This document shows positions 26,924 through 34,444 of a stretch of 64,000 bases of DNA, one piece after another (position 1 is the stretch's first letter; every line of letters starts with the position of its first letter). Position numbers and translations under genes: made by a program. Source of the stretch: Archangium gephyra (GTDB lineage: Bacteria; Myxococcota; Myxococcia; Myxococcales; Myxococcaceae). Below the pieces are notes generated by a model. That model was not told the origin of the DNA. It made no database searches and was given only the letters and a program-made list of their open reading frames with translations. The stretch is taken from the NCBI RefSeq assembly GCF_001027285.1, contig NZ_CP011509.1, positions 7,650,501-7,714,500 of the forward strand, read 5' to 3'.

Positions 26924-27877
26924 ATGGAGACACTCACCAACCTTGAGTCCTTTGTACGGAGCGCCGAGGCGGCGAGCTTCTCGGCCGCGGCGCGGCGGCT
27001 GGGACTGACGCCCGCGGCCATCAGCCGCAACGTGGCGACGCTGGAGCGCAACCTCGGCGTACGTCTGTTCCAGCGCAGCACCCGCAAGTTGACCCTGACC
27101 GAGGCCGGCGAGCACTTCCTCCAAGCGGTACGAGGCCACCTGGAGGGTGTGCAGGAGGCCATCGCGGGGGTGGCAACGGAACAGGACGAGCCGGCGGGCC
27201 TGCTCAGGTTGAGCCTGAGCCCGTCCTTCGGAATGGAATACATCCTGCCGCTGCTTCCGGCCTTCCTCGCACGCCATCCGCACGTCCGCGCCGACTGGCA
27301 ATTCGAGAACCGCCAGGTCGACCTGATCGCCGAGGGCTTCGATGCCGCGATCGGCGGTGGCTTCGAGCTGTCGTCGGGAATGGTGGCCAGAGCGCTGGCA
27401 CCCGCGCATGTCATCGCGGTCGCTTCCCCGGCCTATATGAAAGGGAGGGCTCCGCCCGCCGATCCCAGCGAGCTGGCGGCGTTCGACGGAATCGTCATGC
27501 GTGGGAGCCGGACGGGCCGGGTGCGGCAGTGGACGATGCGAGACGCGGCCGGCTCGGAGCTGACGGCGGCGCTGCCTGAGACCATCCGCTTCAACGATCC
27601 GCTGGCCATGATCCGCGCCGCGCTGCTCGGCCTCGGGGTGACGCTCGTCGCGGTGCCGGACGTGCTCTCCCATCTCAAGAGCGGCGCGCTCGTGCGTCTC
27701 CTGCCACGCTGGTATGCGGATGCGGGCATGATCTCCCTCTACTATGCCAACCGCACCCTCGTGCCGGCCAAGACGAGGGCCTTCGTCGACCATGTCCTCA
27801 AGGCATTCCGCCGCGAACGGCTCGCGGAGCGCTTCTCGGCGGTCCCTGGGGCGTGGCTTTCTGGCCAGGGGCGCTGA
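26924..27877 (+). CDS. LysR-family transcriptional regulator
   Basis: ATG 26924 gives METLTNLESFVR, the usual LysR start; a TTG at 26915 is possible. The 317-residue protein has an N-terminal winged helix with the helix-turn-helix SFSAAARRLGLTPAAISRNV and a substrate-binding domain of LysR type II fold (about 90-300). It is divergent from the SDR gene, with a dyad between them, which is the classical autoregulated arrangement. It most likely senses a small metabolite and controls the SDR. Its end is 68 bp before a lipoprotein gene on the same strand. Confidence 0.92.
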   Translation: METLTNLESFVRSAEAASFSAAARRLGLTPAAISRNVATLERNLGVRLFQRSTRKLTLTEAGEHFLQAVRGHLEGVQEAIAGVATEQDEPAGLLRLSLSPSFGMEYILPLLPAFLARHPHVRADWQFENRQVDLIAEGFDAAIGGGFELSSGMVARALAPAHVIAVASPAYMKGRAPPADPSELAAFDGIVMRGSRTGRVRQWTMRDAAGSELTAALPETIRFNDPLAMIRAALLGLGVTLVAVPDVLSHLKSGALVRLLPRWYADAGMISLYYANRTLVPAKTRAFVDHVLKAFRRERLAERFSAVPGAWLSGQGR

Positions 27878-27945
27878 GCGCCGTGCTATGCCACCCCGCC
27901 CGAAGCTGGGCCTATCTGAAACCACATTTCCAAGGTGGCCTGCTG

Positions 27946-29031
27946 ATGAGACGCGTGTTGCTGTCTTCCGTTGTCGTTCTTTCTGTCCTCGCCTCGTGCG
28001 CGAACGCTCCCGGCTCTTTCGATGAAGCCACCGGGACGCCCGAGGCGCCGATGGAACCGCTCGCCGAGCCGTCCTCGCTGGCGAACACCGTGCTGGCGCC
28101 TCCGCAGGCGAACTTCTCGTGGTGGTGCCAGCCCGGCAACCTGCGCTGCTATTTCGACCCGGCGTGGTCCACCGGCCAGCCGCCGCTCCAGTTCACCTGG
28201 ACCTTCCCGCCGGGCGCGTTCTCCAGCGGCGGAGATGCGCCCACCGTCTCTTTCTATCCCCCCGGCACGTATTCGGTAACGCTGAGGGTGCGCGACGCGC
28301 TGGGCCAGGAGTCGACTGTCACCAGGCCGGTCAGCCCGGGCGCGCAATACCTGCCGAAGACGGGCTCCTGGTCCAACCTCGCGCGCCCAGGCTCGAGCCT
28401 CGACTTCTTCGCCACGCCGAATGGCGGGTACACGGCCACCTGGTACACCTTCACCCCGGACGGCGCGCCGGTCTGGTACACCACGGGCATCAGCTTCCTG
28501 TACAACAACTCGTGGAGCGCGCCGCTCTACCTCTCGACGTGGAATGGCTCGTCGAACGTCCTCACCTCCGTGGGCTCGCTGGAATTGAAGCTCATGTCGC
28601 GGAGCTCGGCGGCGTTCTCGTACACGGTGAACGGCGTCTCCGGCAACGAGCCCTACACGTACCAGTTGGGCGGATTGGACCGCACCGGCGCCTGGTACGA
28701 GCCGGCGTTCTCTGGCTGGGGGCTGAACCTCCAGGAGCATTCTGGGTTCTACGGCGCGAAGGTGGCTTTCTACGAAGGCTCGCAGCCACGCTGGGTGGAG
28801 GGCTCCACCACGCCTGGGCCCTCGGTGAGCATGAACCTGAACTGGAGGAGTGGCCCCGGGCTGTGCCCGGGCTGCACGTACGTGGGCCCTCCGGGCGCGC
28901 TGCCGGTGGGCTCGGTGTCGATCCAGATTCCCTCGTCCAGCACCTCGGGATTGACGAAGATGAACATCACCACCCCCTCGGGGGCGCGGTGGGTCCTCCC
29001 CTGGGTGAACGTGTCGAAGCTCACCCAGTGA
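27946..29031 (+). CDS. PKD-domain lipoprotein of unknown function
   Basis: ATG 27946 follows AAGGTGG. The 361-residue product has a lipoprotein signal with LASC. Residues about 45-125 form a PKD/Ig-like domain (FDPAWSTGQPPLQFTWTFP, then PGTYSVTLRVRDA). The remaining 230 residues are Trp/Tyr/Ser-rich beta structure with repeated W-Y-T and F-SGWGLNLQEH elements seen in secreted proteins of unknown role. No enzyme motif is visible. It is transcribed after the LysR gene but probably from its own promoter, and ends at a weak hairpin shared with the convergent TetR gene. Confidence 0.75.
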   Translation: MRRVLLSSVVVLSVLASCANAPGSFDEATGTPEAPMEPLAEPSSLANTVLAPPQANFSWWCQPGNLRCYFDPAWSTGQPPLQFTWTFPPGAFSSGGDAPTVSFYPPGTYSVTLRVRDALGQESTVTRPVSPGAQYLPKTGSWSNLARPGSSLDFFATPNGGYTATWYTFTPDGAPVWYTTGISFLYNNSWSAPLYLSTWNGSSNVLTSVGSLELKLMSRSSAAFSYTVNGVSGNEPYTYQLGGLDRTGAWYEPAFSGWGLNLQEHSGFYGAKVAFYEGSQPRWVEGSTTPGPSVSMNLNWRSGPGLCPGCTYVGPPGALPVGSVSIQIPSSSTSGLTKMNITTPSGARWVLPWVNVSKLTQ

Positions 29032-29051
29032 CGCGGGCGCGGTAGCCGCGC

Positions 29052-29079
29052 TGAGCCGGGGAATTGCACCGGCGGCTCA
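29052..29079. terminator. Weak hairpin between convergent genes
   Basis: TGAGCCG at 29052 and CGGCTCA at 29073 can pair around a 14-base loop. The right arm overlaps the TetR stop codon. Position between two converging genes supports a terminator; the stem is short and lacks a T run. Confidence 0.35.
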
Positions 29080-29709
29080 ACGGTGGGGCGCGACGAGCGC
29101 GGTGAGGAGCGTCTGGGCGAGCCAGGTCTCGTACTCCTCGGGGGTGAAGCCGCCTTCGAGCACGAGGAGCCGGTAGACGTCACGGCTCGTGTACATCCAC
29201 AAGAGGCGGCGGGCCTTCTCGAGGGAGAGGCCTTCACGTGCCTTTCCCGCCTCGAAGAGGCGAAGGACGCGCGCTTCCTGGAGCGCGAATCGCTTCTCCT
29301 CGAGCGTGGCTTCGAGACGCCGAAGCGCGGGGGAGAAGCTGGAGGCACCCCGAAGCAGTCCGAGCTCGGCGGCCTCGCCCTCGTAGATGCTTCGCGCCAC
29401 GGACGCTGTCATTCGAATTCGCGCCACGGGATCCGCTTCCGCGTCGAGTCGCGCGCTGGCGGCCTTGTAGCCCTGCCCGAAGAGTGCCTCCTGGGTCAGG
29501 GCCTTCAGGATTCCTTCCTTCGATTTGAACAGCGCGTAGACCGACGAGCCCGAGACGCCCGCGCGCTCGGCTATCTGCGCGATGGTCACCGCATCGATTC
29601 CGCGGCGCGCGAAGAGCGTCTTGGCCGCGTCGAGGACGCGAGACCGGGTGGCGGCCGCGGCATCGTCCCGTTTGGGCGACGCGTAGGCGCGTTTGCGTCG
29701 GATTGCCAT
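29077..29709 (-). CDS. TetR-family transcriptional regulator
   Basis: The 210-residue protein has an N-terminal TetR helix-turn-helix (about 20-66) with AKTLFARRGIDAVTIAQIAE and SVYALFKSKEGIL, both diagnostic. The ligand-binding C-terminal part is helical and unassigned. It is divergent from a small membrane protein gene with only 31 bp between the two start codons, and those 31 bp contain a near-perfect palindrome. That points to autoregulation and repression of the membrane protein. No Shine-Dalgarno site is visible before the ATG, which may mean a leaderless message. Confidence 0.92.
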   Translation of the reverse strand: MAIRRKRAYASPKRDDAAAATRSRVLDAAKTLFARRGIDAVTIAQIAERAGVSGSSVYALFKSKEGILKALTQEALFGQGYKAASARLDAEADPVARIRMTASVARSIYEGEAAELGLLRGASSFSPALRRLEATLEEKRFALQEARVLRLFEAGKAREGLSLEKARRLLWMYTSRDVYRLLVLEGGFTPEEYETWLAQTLLTALVAPHR

Positions 29710-29735
29710 ATTCGATGGAGTAGACTACATCGAAT
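29710..29735. promoter_or_regulatory. Palindromic TetR operator candidate
   Basis: The 26-bp site reads ATTCGATG at 29710-29717 and its exact reverse complement CATCGAAT at 29728-29735; the 10-base centre adds a further AGT/ACT match, so 22 of 26 positions are symmetric. It fills nearly the whole 31-bp gap between the divergent start codons, so a bound repressor would block both genes. Confidence 0.75.
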
Positions 29736-29740
29736 TCTAT

Positions 29741-30373
29741 ATGACCACACGATTCGCTCGAGTCGCCATCGGAGCAGCCTGCGTCGCGCTTCTTGCCCTT
29801 CTCCTGCTGCACGTGCTGCGACCGGAGCTCGCCCCGGCGTCCCACATGATTAGCGAGTACGCGATCGGGCCTTACGGTGTCGTGATGGGTGTTTCGTTCG
29901 GGGCCTTTGCGCTGGGCAGCCTGGCGCTGCTCATGGCGCTCGTGGGCTCGGCGCGCGGTTGGCTTGGCCGGCTGGGACTCGCCTGTCTCTTCCTGACGGC
30001 CGTTGGCCTCGCGTTGGGGGGAGCCTTCCCCATGGACCCGACGACGGCGGATCAGTCCAGGATGTCCTTCTCCGGAAAGATGCATGGCGTGGGGTTCATG
30101 GTCGGCGTGCCGGGTGAGTTGCTGGCCGTGCTTTTCATCTCGCTTGCGCTGCGGCGAGAAGCACCCTGGTCCGGGGCGCGACTGCTTCCGTGGGCCGCTG
30201 CCGTCTGGTTGAGCGTCGTGATCATGGTTCCCCTGCTCATGCGCATGAGCTACTTCGGGATTCCCAACCGGACGTTCATGGTGGCGTACGGCATCTGGGT
30301 GATTCTCGCCGCGCGGCCGCTGACCCGAGCGCCCCAGGTGAAGGACCGCTCGGTGAGTGCTGAAGGCCGCTAG
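29741..30373 (+). CDS. DUF998-like integral membrane protein
   Basis: ATG 29741 gives 210 residues with six predicted membrane helices (about 7-26, 43-66, 75-95, 117-136, 148-168, 176-194). The segment HMISEYAIGPYG is typical of DUF998 proteins, which are small membrane proteins of unknown function. It is divergent from a TetR gene and is the obvious target of the palindrome between them, so its expression is probably induced by the TetR ligand. A transporter or permease-like role is possible, but no transport motif is seen. No ribosome site precedes the start. Confidence 0.82.
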   Translation: MTTRFARVAIGAACVALLALLLLHVLRPELAPASHMISEYAIGPYGVVMGVSFGAFALGSLALLMALVGSARGWLGRLGLACLFLTAVGLALGGAFPMDPTTADQSRMSFSGKMHGVGFMVGVPGELLAVLFISLALRREAPWSGARLLPWAAAVWLSVVIMVPLLMRMSYFGIPNRTFMVAYGIWVILAARPLTRAPQVKDRSVSAEGR

Positions 30374-30627
30374 TTCCGGGTGAACGTCACCGTCGCGCGG
30401 CGTCACGTGGCCGTGCAGGGCGGGGCGCGCCTCGCTTTCCACCCGGCTCCACCGGCTCCACGAACGCTTCATGTTCGTCCTGGGAAAGGAGCCCTCCCGG
30501 TTCTCACATTCCGCGAATGAGAGGATTCACGGGTAATAAAGAATTTCATGTTCATCATGCTTAACTGGTTGTGTTATGGATGACGCGTCCGGTTCCATTG
30601 CCGCGGCCGCCCGCCCCAGGAGTCCCC

Positions 30628-31400
30628 ATGACGACCCCCATTGGCTCGCAGTCCCCTCGTCCGGTCCAGACGCTCAAGCCCCAGACACCGGCCCAGGCCA
30701 ACACGGCCACCAAGCCGCAGGCCCTGAACCCGTCCAAGCCACTGCCGCAGCCCGCCGACGTCTTCACACCGGCCGGGAGCAGCCAGGCCCCCGCGGGCAG
30801 CCAGGCCCCCGCGGGCAGCCAGGCCCCCGCGGGCAACAAGCCCTCCTCCGTCATCCACTCGCTCAAGAACAAGCTCAACGGGGTACTCAACAGCAGCGGA
30901 GGCAAGGGGACCATCGGAGGCGGGGGGGAATCGCCGCGGGGCTCGGGATTGCCTCGGGCATCAAGGGAATCAGTGACATCAGCAAGTCCGGGGAGAAGGA
31001 CAAGCTGGGCCTCGCCTCGGGCGTGCTGAGCCTCGGCTCGGGCGTGCTGGGCCTCGTGGGCCTGGGAGCCTCGGTGATCCAGGGGAAACAGGCGGCCAAG
31101 GCGGGCAATGCGGCCGCCACGGCGGGAAAGGTGGCCGGCAGCGCGGGCGCGATCGCGGGCAAGAGCGCGGGCCGCTTCATTCCGGGCGTCAACATCGGCA
31201 TCGCGGCCCTGGACATCTCCAACGCCGGCGTGACGCTGGCCAACAAGAACGCGAGCGCCTCGGCCAAGGTGACCTCCGTCATCACCGCCGTGGGCTCCTC
31301 CGCCGCCGCCACCAACATCCCCGTCATCTCCCAGTTGGGCGCGGGCGTCTCCGCCCTCTCGTCGATCATCGGCGCCGGCCTCGGCTTCGCGAACAAGTAG
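30628..31400 (+). CDS. Pro-rich protein with hydrophobic Gly/Ala tail, partner of trigger-factor-like protein (frameshifted here)
   Basis: ATG 30628 follows AGGAG. The N-terminal 90 codons are Pro/Ala/Gln-rich with three 18-bp tandem units (QAPAGS) at 30783-30836 and no signal peptide. In the G run at 30922-30928 the frame shifts; one additional G joins it to the downstream frame for a 257-residue protein. The C-terminal 160 residues are hydrophobic and Gly/Ala-rich with glycine-zipper-like helices and a conserved end: SAGRFIPGVNIGIAALD and AAATNIPVISQLGAGVS. The same end closes the 635-residue protein at 59997. Eleven bases later begins a trigger-factor-like gene. Function unknown; a membrane-active, chaperone-kept protein is my inference. 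Confidence 0.72.
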
Positions 31401-31411
31401 AGACCCCCCGC

Positions 31412-32494
31412 ATGTCCTCTCCCAAGAACGAGCCGCTCCCGCCCCCGGCCAGGAAGCACCTCATGGCTCCGCTGTACGCCCCGCCCGCGAGGAAGGCCGC
31501 GCAGGGGCGGGCCGTGACCCTACCCCGGGTGGAGGCTCCCTCCCTCGAGGGGCTGTCCGCGACCCTGCCCGCTCCAGCGGATCTCACGCTCGAGCAGGTC
31601 CAGGAGCGCTTCTCCGAGCTGGCTCGGCCCTTCGCCACGGAGCGGGCGCGCTCGTTGGGCGAGCGGCTGCAGTGGGGGGACGAGGTGCTGCTCAACCTCG
31701 TGGGTTACACCGCTGGCGGGAAGATCCTCCCCTTCAGCGTGAAGACGGAACTGTGGAGGGTGCTCAAGCCCGAGCCCCTGCTGCCGGGACTGTATGAGTC
31801 GCTCGTGGGGCAGGTGCCCGGTGAGGGACTCGTGGTGGAGGTGCGGCTGCCCGACACCTATCCCGTCGAGTCGCTGCGCGGCGAGCTCGCGCGCTTCCTC
31901 GTGCACATCCAGGCGGCGCGCGAGGTGAAATACCCGACCCTGCAAGATCCCGGGTTCCTCCAGGCCTTTGGCCGAGGCAAGACGGCCGAGGAGGCCACCC
32001 GGAGCGTGATGGAGCAGATGATGCGCGAGCAGCGGGAGCAGGCGCTGCTCCAGGCGCAGCGTCAGGTGCTCGACGAGGTGGCGCGGCGCACGCAGGTGCG
32101 GATCGACGCCGGGCTCATCGACGAGGAGATCCGCCGCCGCTGGGGAGCGACCGAGGGCCCATCCATGATGGCGCTGGAGCTCTCCGACGCGGAGCAGGAG
32201 CAGGCGCTGGAGGGATGGCTGAGGGATGAAGCCACGAGAGCGGAGGTGGAGCAGCGGCTGCGCATCGCCCTGGCGCTGGACGCCATCCGCGAGCGGGACG
32301 GGCTCTCCCTCACACCGGAGCGGGTGCTCCAGCTCGTGCGGCGGGAGGCCGAGGCCGCGGGCCTGAGCGTGCAGGAAGTGAGCGACTCCCTGCGCAACGA
32401 GCCCGAGAATCAGGCGCGCATCGAGCAGGTGGCCATGCACCTCATGGCCGTGGAGCATGTCATGAGCAAGGCAACGCTCCACCAGGGCCCGTGA
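31412..32494 (+). CDS. Trigger-factor-like chaperone (PPIase plus C-terminal domains)
   Basis: The 360-residue protein matches bacterial trigger factor in the FKBP-type PPIase part (about 85-175: [41 protein letters not shown]) and the helical C-terminal chaperone cradle (about 180-355). The N-terminal ribosome-docking signature (GFRxGKxP) is missing, replaced by a Pro/Ala-rich leader and a short conserved LPRVEAPSLEGLSATLP segment. It therefore probably does not act on nascent chains in general but on a particular client. It starts 11 bases after the hydrophobic-tailed gene, and a paralogous gene sits in the same position at 62040. The client is most likely the product of the gene just upstream. 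Confidence 0.85.
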   Translation: MSSPKNEPLPPPARKHLMAPLYAPPARKAAQGRAVTLPRVEAPSLEGLSATLPAPADLTLEQVQERFSELARPFATERARSLGERLQWGDEVLLNLVGYTAGGKILPFSVKTELWRVLKPEPLLPGLYESLVGQVPGEGLVVEVRLPDTYPVESLRGELARFLVHIQAAREVKYPTLQDPGFLQAFGRGKTAEEATRSVMEQMMREQREQALLQAQRQVLDEVARRTQVRIDAGLIDEEIRRRWGATEGPSMMALELSDAEQEQALEGWLRDEATRAEVEQRLRIALALDAIRERDGLSLTPERVLQLVRREAEAAGLSVQEVSDSLRNEPENQARIEQVAMHLMAVEHVMSKATLHQGP

Positions 32495-32562
32495 GCAGGC
32501 ATCCCCTTCGAGTTCGAGGGGGAGCTGTTCACACGTTCACGGGGACACCCTCCCGGAGACGC

Positions 32563-32706
32563 TGGAAAGCCTATCTCCCTCTGGAGCTCCGGGCCCCGAA
32601 CCGCGTCGACGAGGCCCGCCGACCACGGCGCACCGCCGACCTTGCGCCGCATCTCGATGTATTCGATTGGGTTGGTGACCCGGGTGAGGGGAACGCGTCC
32701 ATCGCG
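32563..32706 (-). pseudogene. Fragment resembling a family 2 terpene synthase
   Basis: About 48 codons on the minus strand read RDGRVPLTRVTNPIEYIEMR and then RKVGGAPWSAGLV, which I recognise as the region of bacterial terpene cyclases (geosmin/germacradienol type) with a Y-x-E-M-R-R segment before GGAPW. No metal-binding DDxxD or NSE box occurs nearby, and the frame is embedded in otherwise non-coding sequence, so it is a remnant. The rest of the 372-bp gap (32495-32866) holds nothing I can support. Confidence 0.45.
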
Positions 32707-32866
32707 AGCCAGCGAGTCGATTGCGTGGCTCGTGCTCCATTGACACGTCAAGAGGCACCCCTGACCCGTCAAGACGCCTCATGGACACTGACTCCGGGCC
32801 GCCAGCGAGGCCTGTCGGCTTTCGTTGGAGACCCCCGGCACCGCCAGGGGTCTCCACCTCACGGGC

Positions 32867-34321
32867 TCAGCAGGTCTGCCCGCAGGGGCAGGACGTGAGC
32901 AGGACGCCCGCGGGAATCGAGATGAGGCCAGGGACGAAGAACTGCACGTCCCACGTGACCGTCTCGTTGGCGGTCAGCTGCTTGGAGGCGATGGTCGTCG
33001 TCACGGGGCCCACCGGGCACTTGGTGAACAGGCGCGTGATGGGCTGCACCACCCCGTTCTGGGTGATCTTGGCGGCCCCATCGTAGTGGCGCGTCAGGGC
33101 GGTGGTCGCCGCCGAGCAGAGGTTGGAGCCCGGGTAGCTGGTCAGCAGCAGCTTCGCCTCCACGCACTGGCCCGTGCTGTTCGTCACCGGGTAGCGCAGC
33201 TTGTACTCGGCGCCGTAGTTGGCCGTCGAGTTCGGGTCGCTGTCACGCCCCTCCGTCTGCCCGGAGGTGTTGGTGGAGTAGTAACCGAGCGCCGACGCGC
33301 GCTGGGCATTGCTCGAGGGCGAGATGTCGGAGGTGGACGGCTCGCACCGCGACACGCCCGTCGAGTCGATGTACTCGCGGTTGGTGGGCGCCGCCAGCAG
33401 CTTCCAACCCCGCACCGAGTTGGCCACCGTCAGCGTCTGCGTGGCGAACGAGGCGTTCCAGCGCTCGTACTTGTAGGTGCCCGCGGGCCGGCCCCAGCCG
33501 ATGCTGTTTGCATCCGTGCACGGCGCGCCGCCCACGGTGGAGGACGTCGTCGGGATGTTGCCCCAGGCATAGGCCCGCTTGCCCAGGGAGTACGCCAGCG
33601 CCAGCGAGGCGTTGGTGGCGGACGCGGCCACCACCCGCACCTTCATGCACGTGTTGTTGGTGGAGCGCACCTTGATGCGCGCATCCACCGACGTCCCCGC
33701 GTTGGCCGCCAGGTTCACCAGGCCGTACTCGCTGGTGATGGTCTGGCCGGAGAGGTTGATGAAGCGCGAGCCATACGCCGTGCCCACGCCGGCGGGATGC
33801 GAGCCCAGCACGTTCGCCAGGGACACGAAGTACGAGGGGCTGTTGCCCGGATCCAGCGCGCCGGTGTCCAGCTGGGTGATGGCCGAGCCGTAGGCGTTGA
33901 ACGTCACCGTCGTGCCCGGCACCGCGGGCTCCACGAAGACGTAGTAGCGGGCGCTCGCGCCCAGCTGGTTGAGGTGGTGCATGTAGAAGGCGAACTCCTT
34001 CAGGCCTCCCGACGGGCACCCCACGGGGTCCAGGTTGACGCTGCTCAGCACGCGCCGCACCGTGTTCGCATCGGCCGGCGACATCTGATCCATCGCCAGC
34101 AGCAGGCCCTCACGGCTCACGCTCTCCGGATTGTTGCTGACGACGATGGGCGCGCCCTCCATCGTCCCCGCCATGGCACCCAGGCTCCCATACGTGGGAA
34201 TCGTCAGCGCGCTCTCCACCTGCGCCGGAGTCTCCGCCTGCGTCACGTCGCCCTCCACCGCACCGCCACACGCGGTGGCCAGCAGGGCCCCCGCCAACAT
34301 CCAGCCGTACTTCATCTTCAC
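32867..34321 (-). CDS. Secreted lipoprotein of unknown function
   Basis: GTG 34321 lies five bases after AAGGGGTGA; ATG 34315 is an alternative. The 484-residue product has a signal ending LLATAC-GG (lipobox-like, Cys about residue 18). The mature protein is Ser/Thr/Asn-rich beta structure with several Cys pairs and a terminal CPCGQTC. It resembles large cell-surface or matrix proteins but carries no family motif known to me. Two 11-bp TGACG units lie 40-60 bp upstream, linking its control to the C39-like peptidase and the small lipoprotein. It is followed on its 3' side by the terpene-synthase remnant. Confidence 0.72.
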   Translation of the reverse strand: MKMKYGWMLAGALLATACGGAVEGDVTQAETPAQVESALTIPTYGSLGAMAGTMEGAPIVVSNNPESVSREGLLLAMDQMSPADANTVRRVLSSVNLDPVGCPSGGLKEFAFYMHHLNQLGASARYYVFVEPAVPGTTVTFNAYGSAITQLDTGALDPGNSPSYFVSLANVLGSHPAGVGTAYGSRFINLSGQTITSEYGLVNLAANAGTSVDARIKVRSTNNTCMKVRVVAASATNASLALAYSLGKRAYAWGNIPTTSSTVGGAPCTDANSIGWGRPAGTYKYERWNASFATQTLTVANSVRGWKLLAAPTNREYIDSTGVSRCEPSTSDISPSSNAQRASALGYYSTNTSGQTEGRDSDPNSTANYGAEYKLRYPVTNSTGQCVEAKLLLTSYPGSNLCSAATTALTRHYDGAAKITQNGVVQPITRLFTKCPVGPVTTTIASKQLTANETVTWDVQFFVPGLISIPAGVLLTSCPCGQTC

Positions 34322-34362
34322 GATGTCACCCCTTGGGGGAAAACGAGGAAAGGGGTGTACAG

Positions 34363-34384
34363 GCCGACCGTCAGCGCAGCGTCA
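34363..34384 (-). promoter_or_regulatory. Two 11-bp TGACG units upstream of lipoprotein gene
   Basis: On the minus strand TGACGCTGCGC is followed directly by TGACGGTCGGC (CGTCA at 34380 and 34369 on the plus strand, exactly 11 bp apart). The first unit is nearly the same as the last two units of the array at 15196. It is about 45 bp upstream of the start at 34321. Confidence 0.5.
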
Positions 34385-34444
34385 GCGCCTCGGGGCCAAG
34401 ACCCATCCGAGAGGGAGCGACACCCAGAAGTGACAAAGGCTGTC

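Noticed and set aside
30783-30836. Phase-variable repeat driving frame change
   Set aside because: The three 18-bp units are a multiple of three, so copy change would not alter the frame; the break lies later in the G run.
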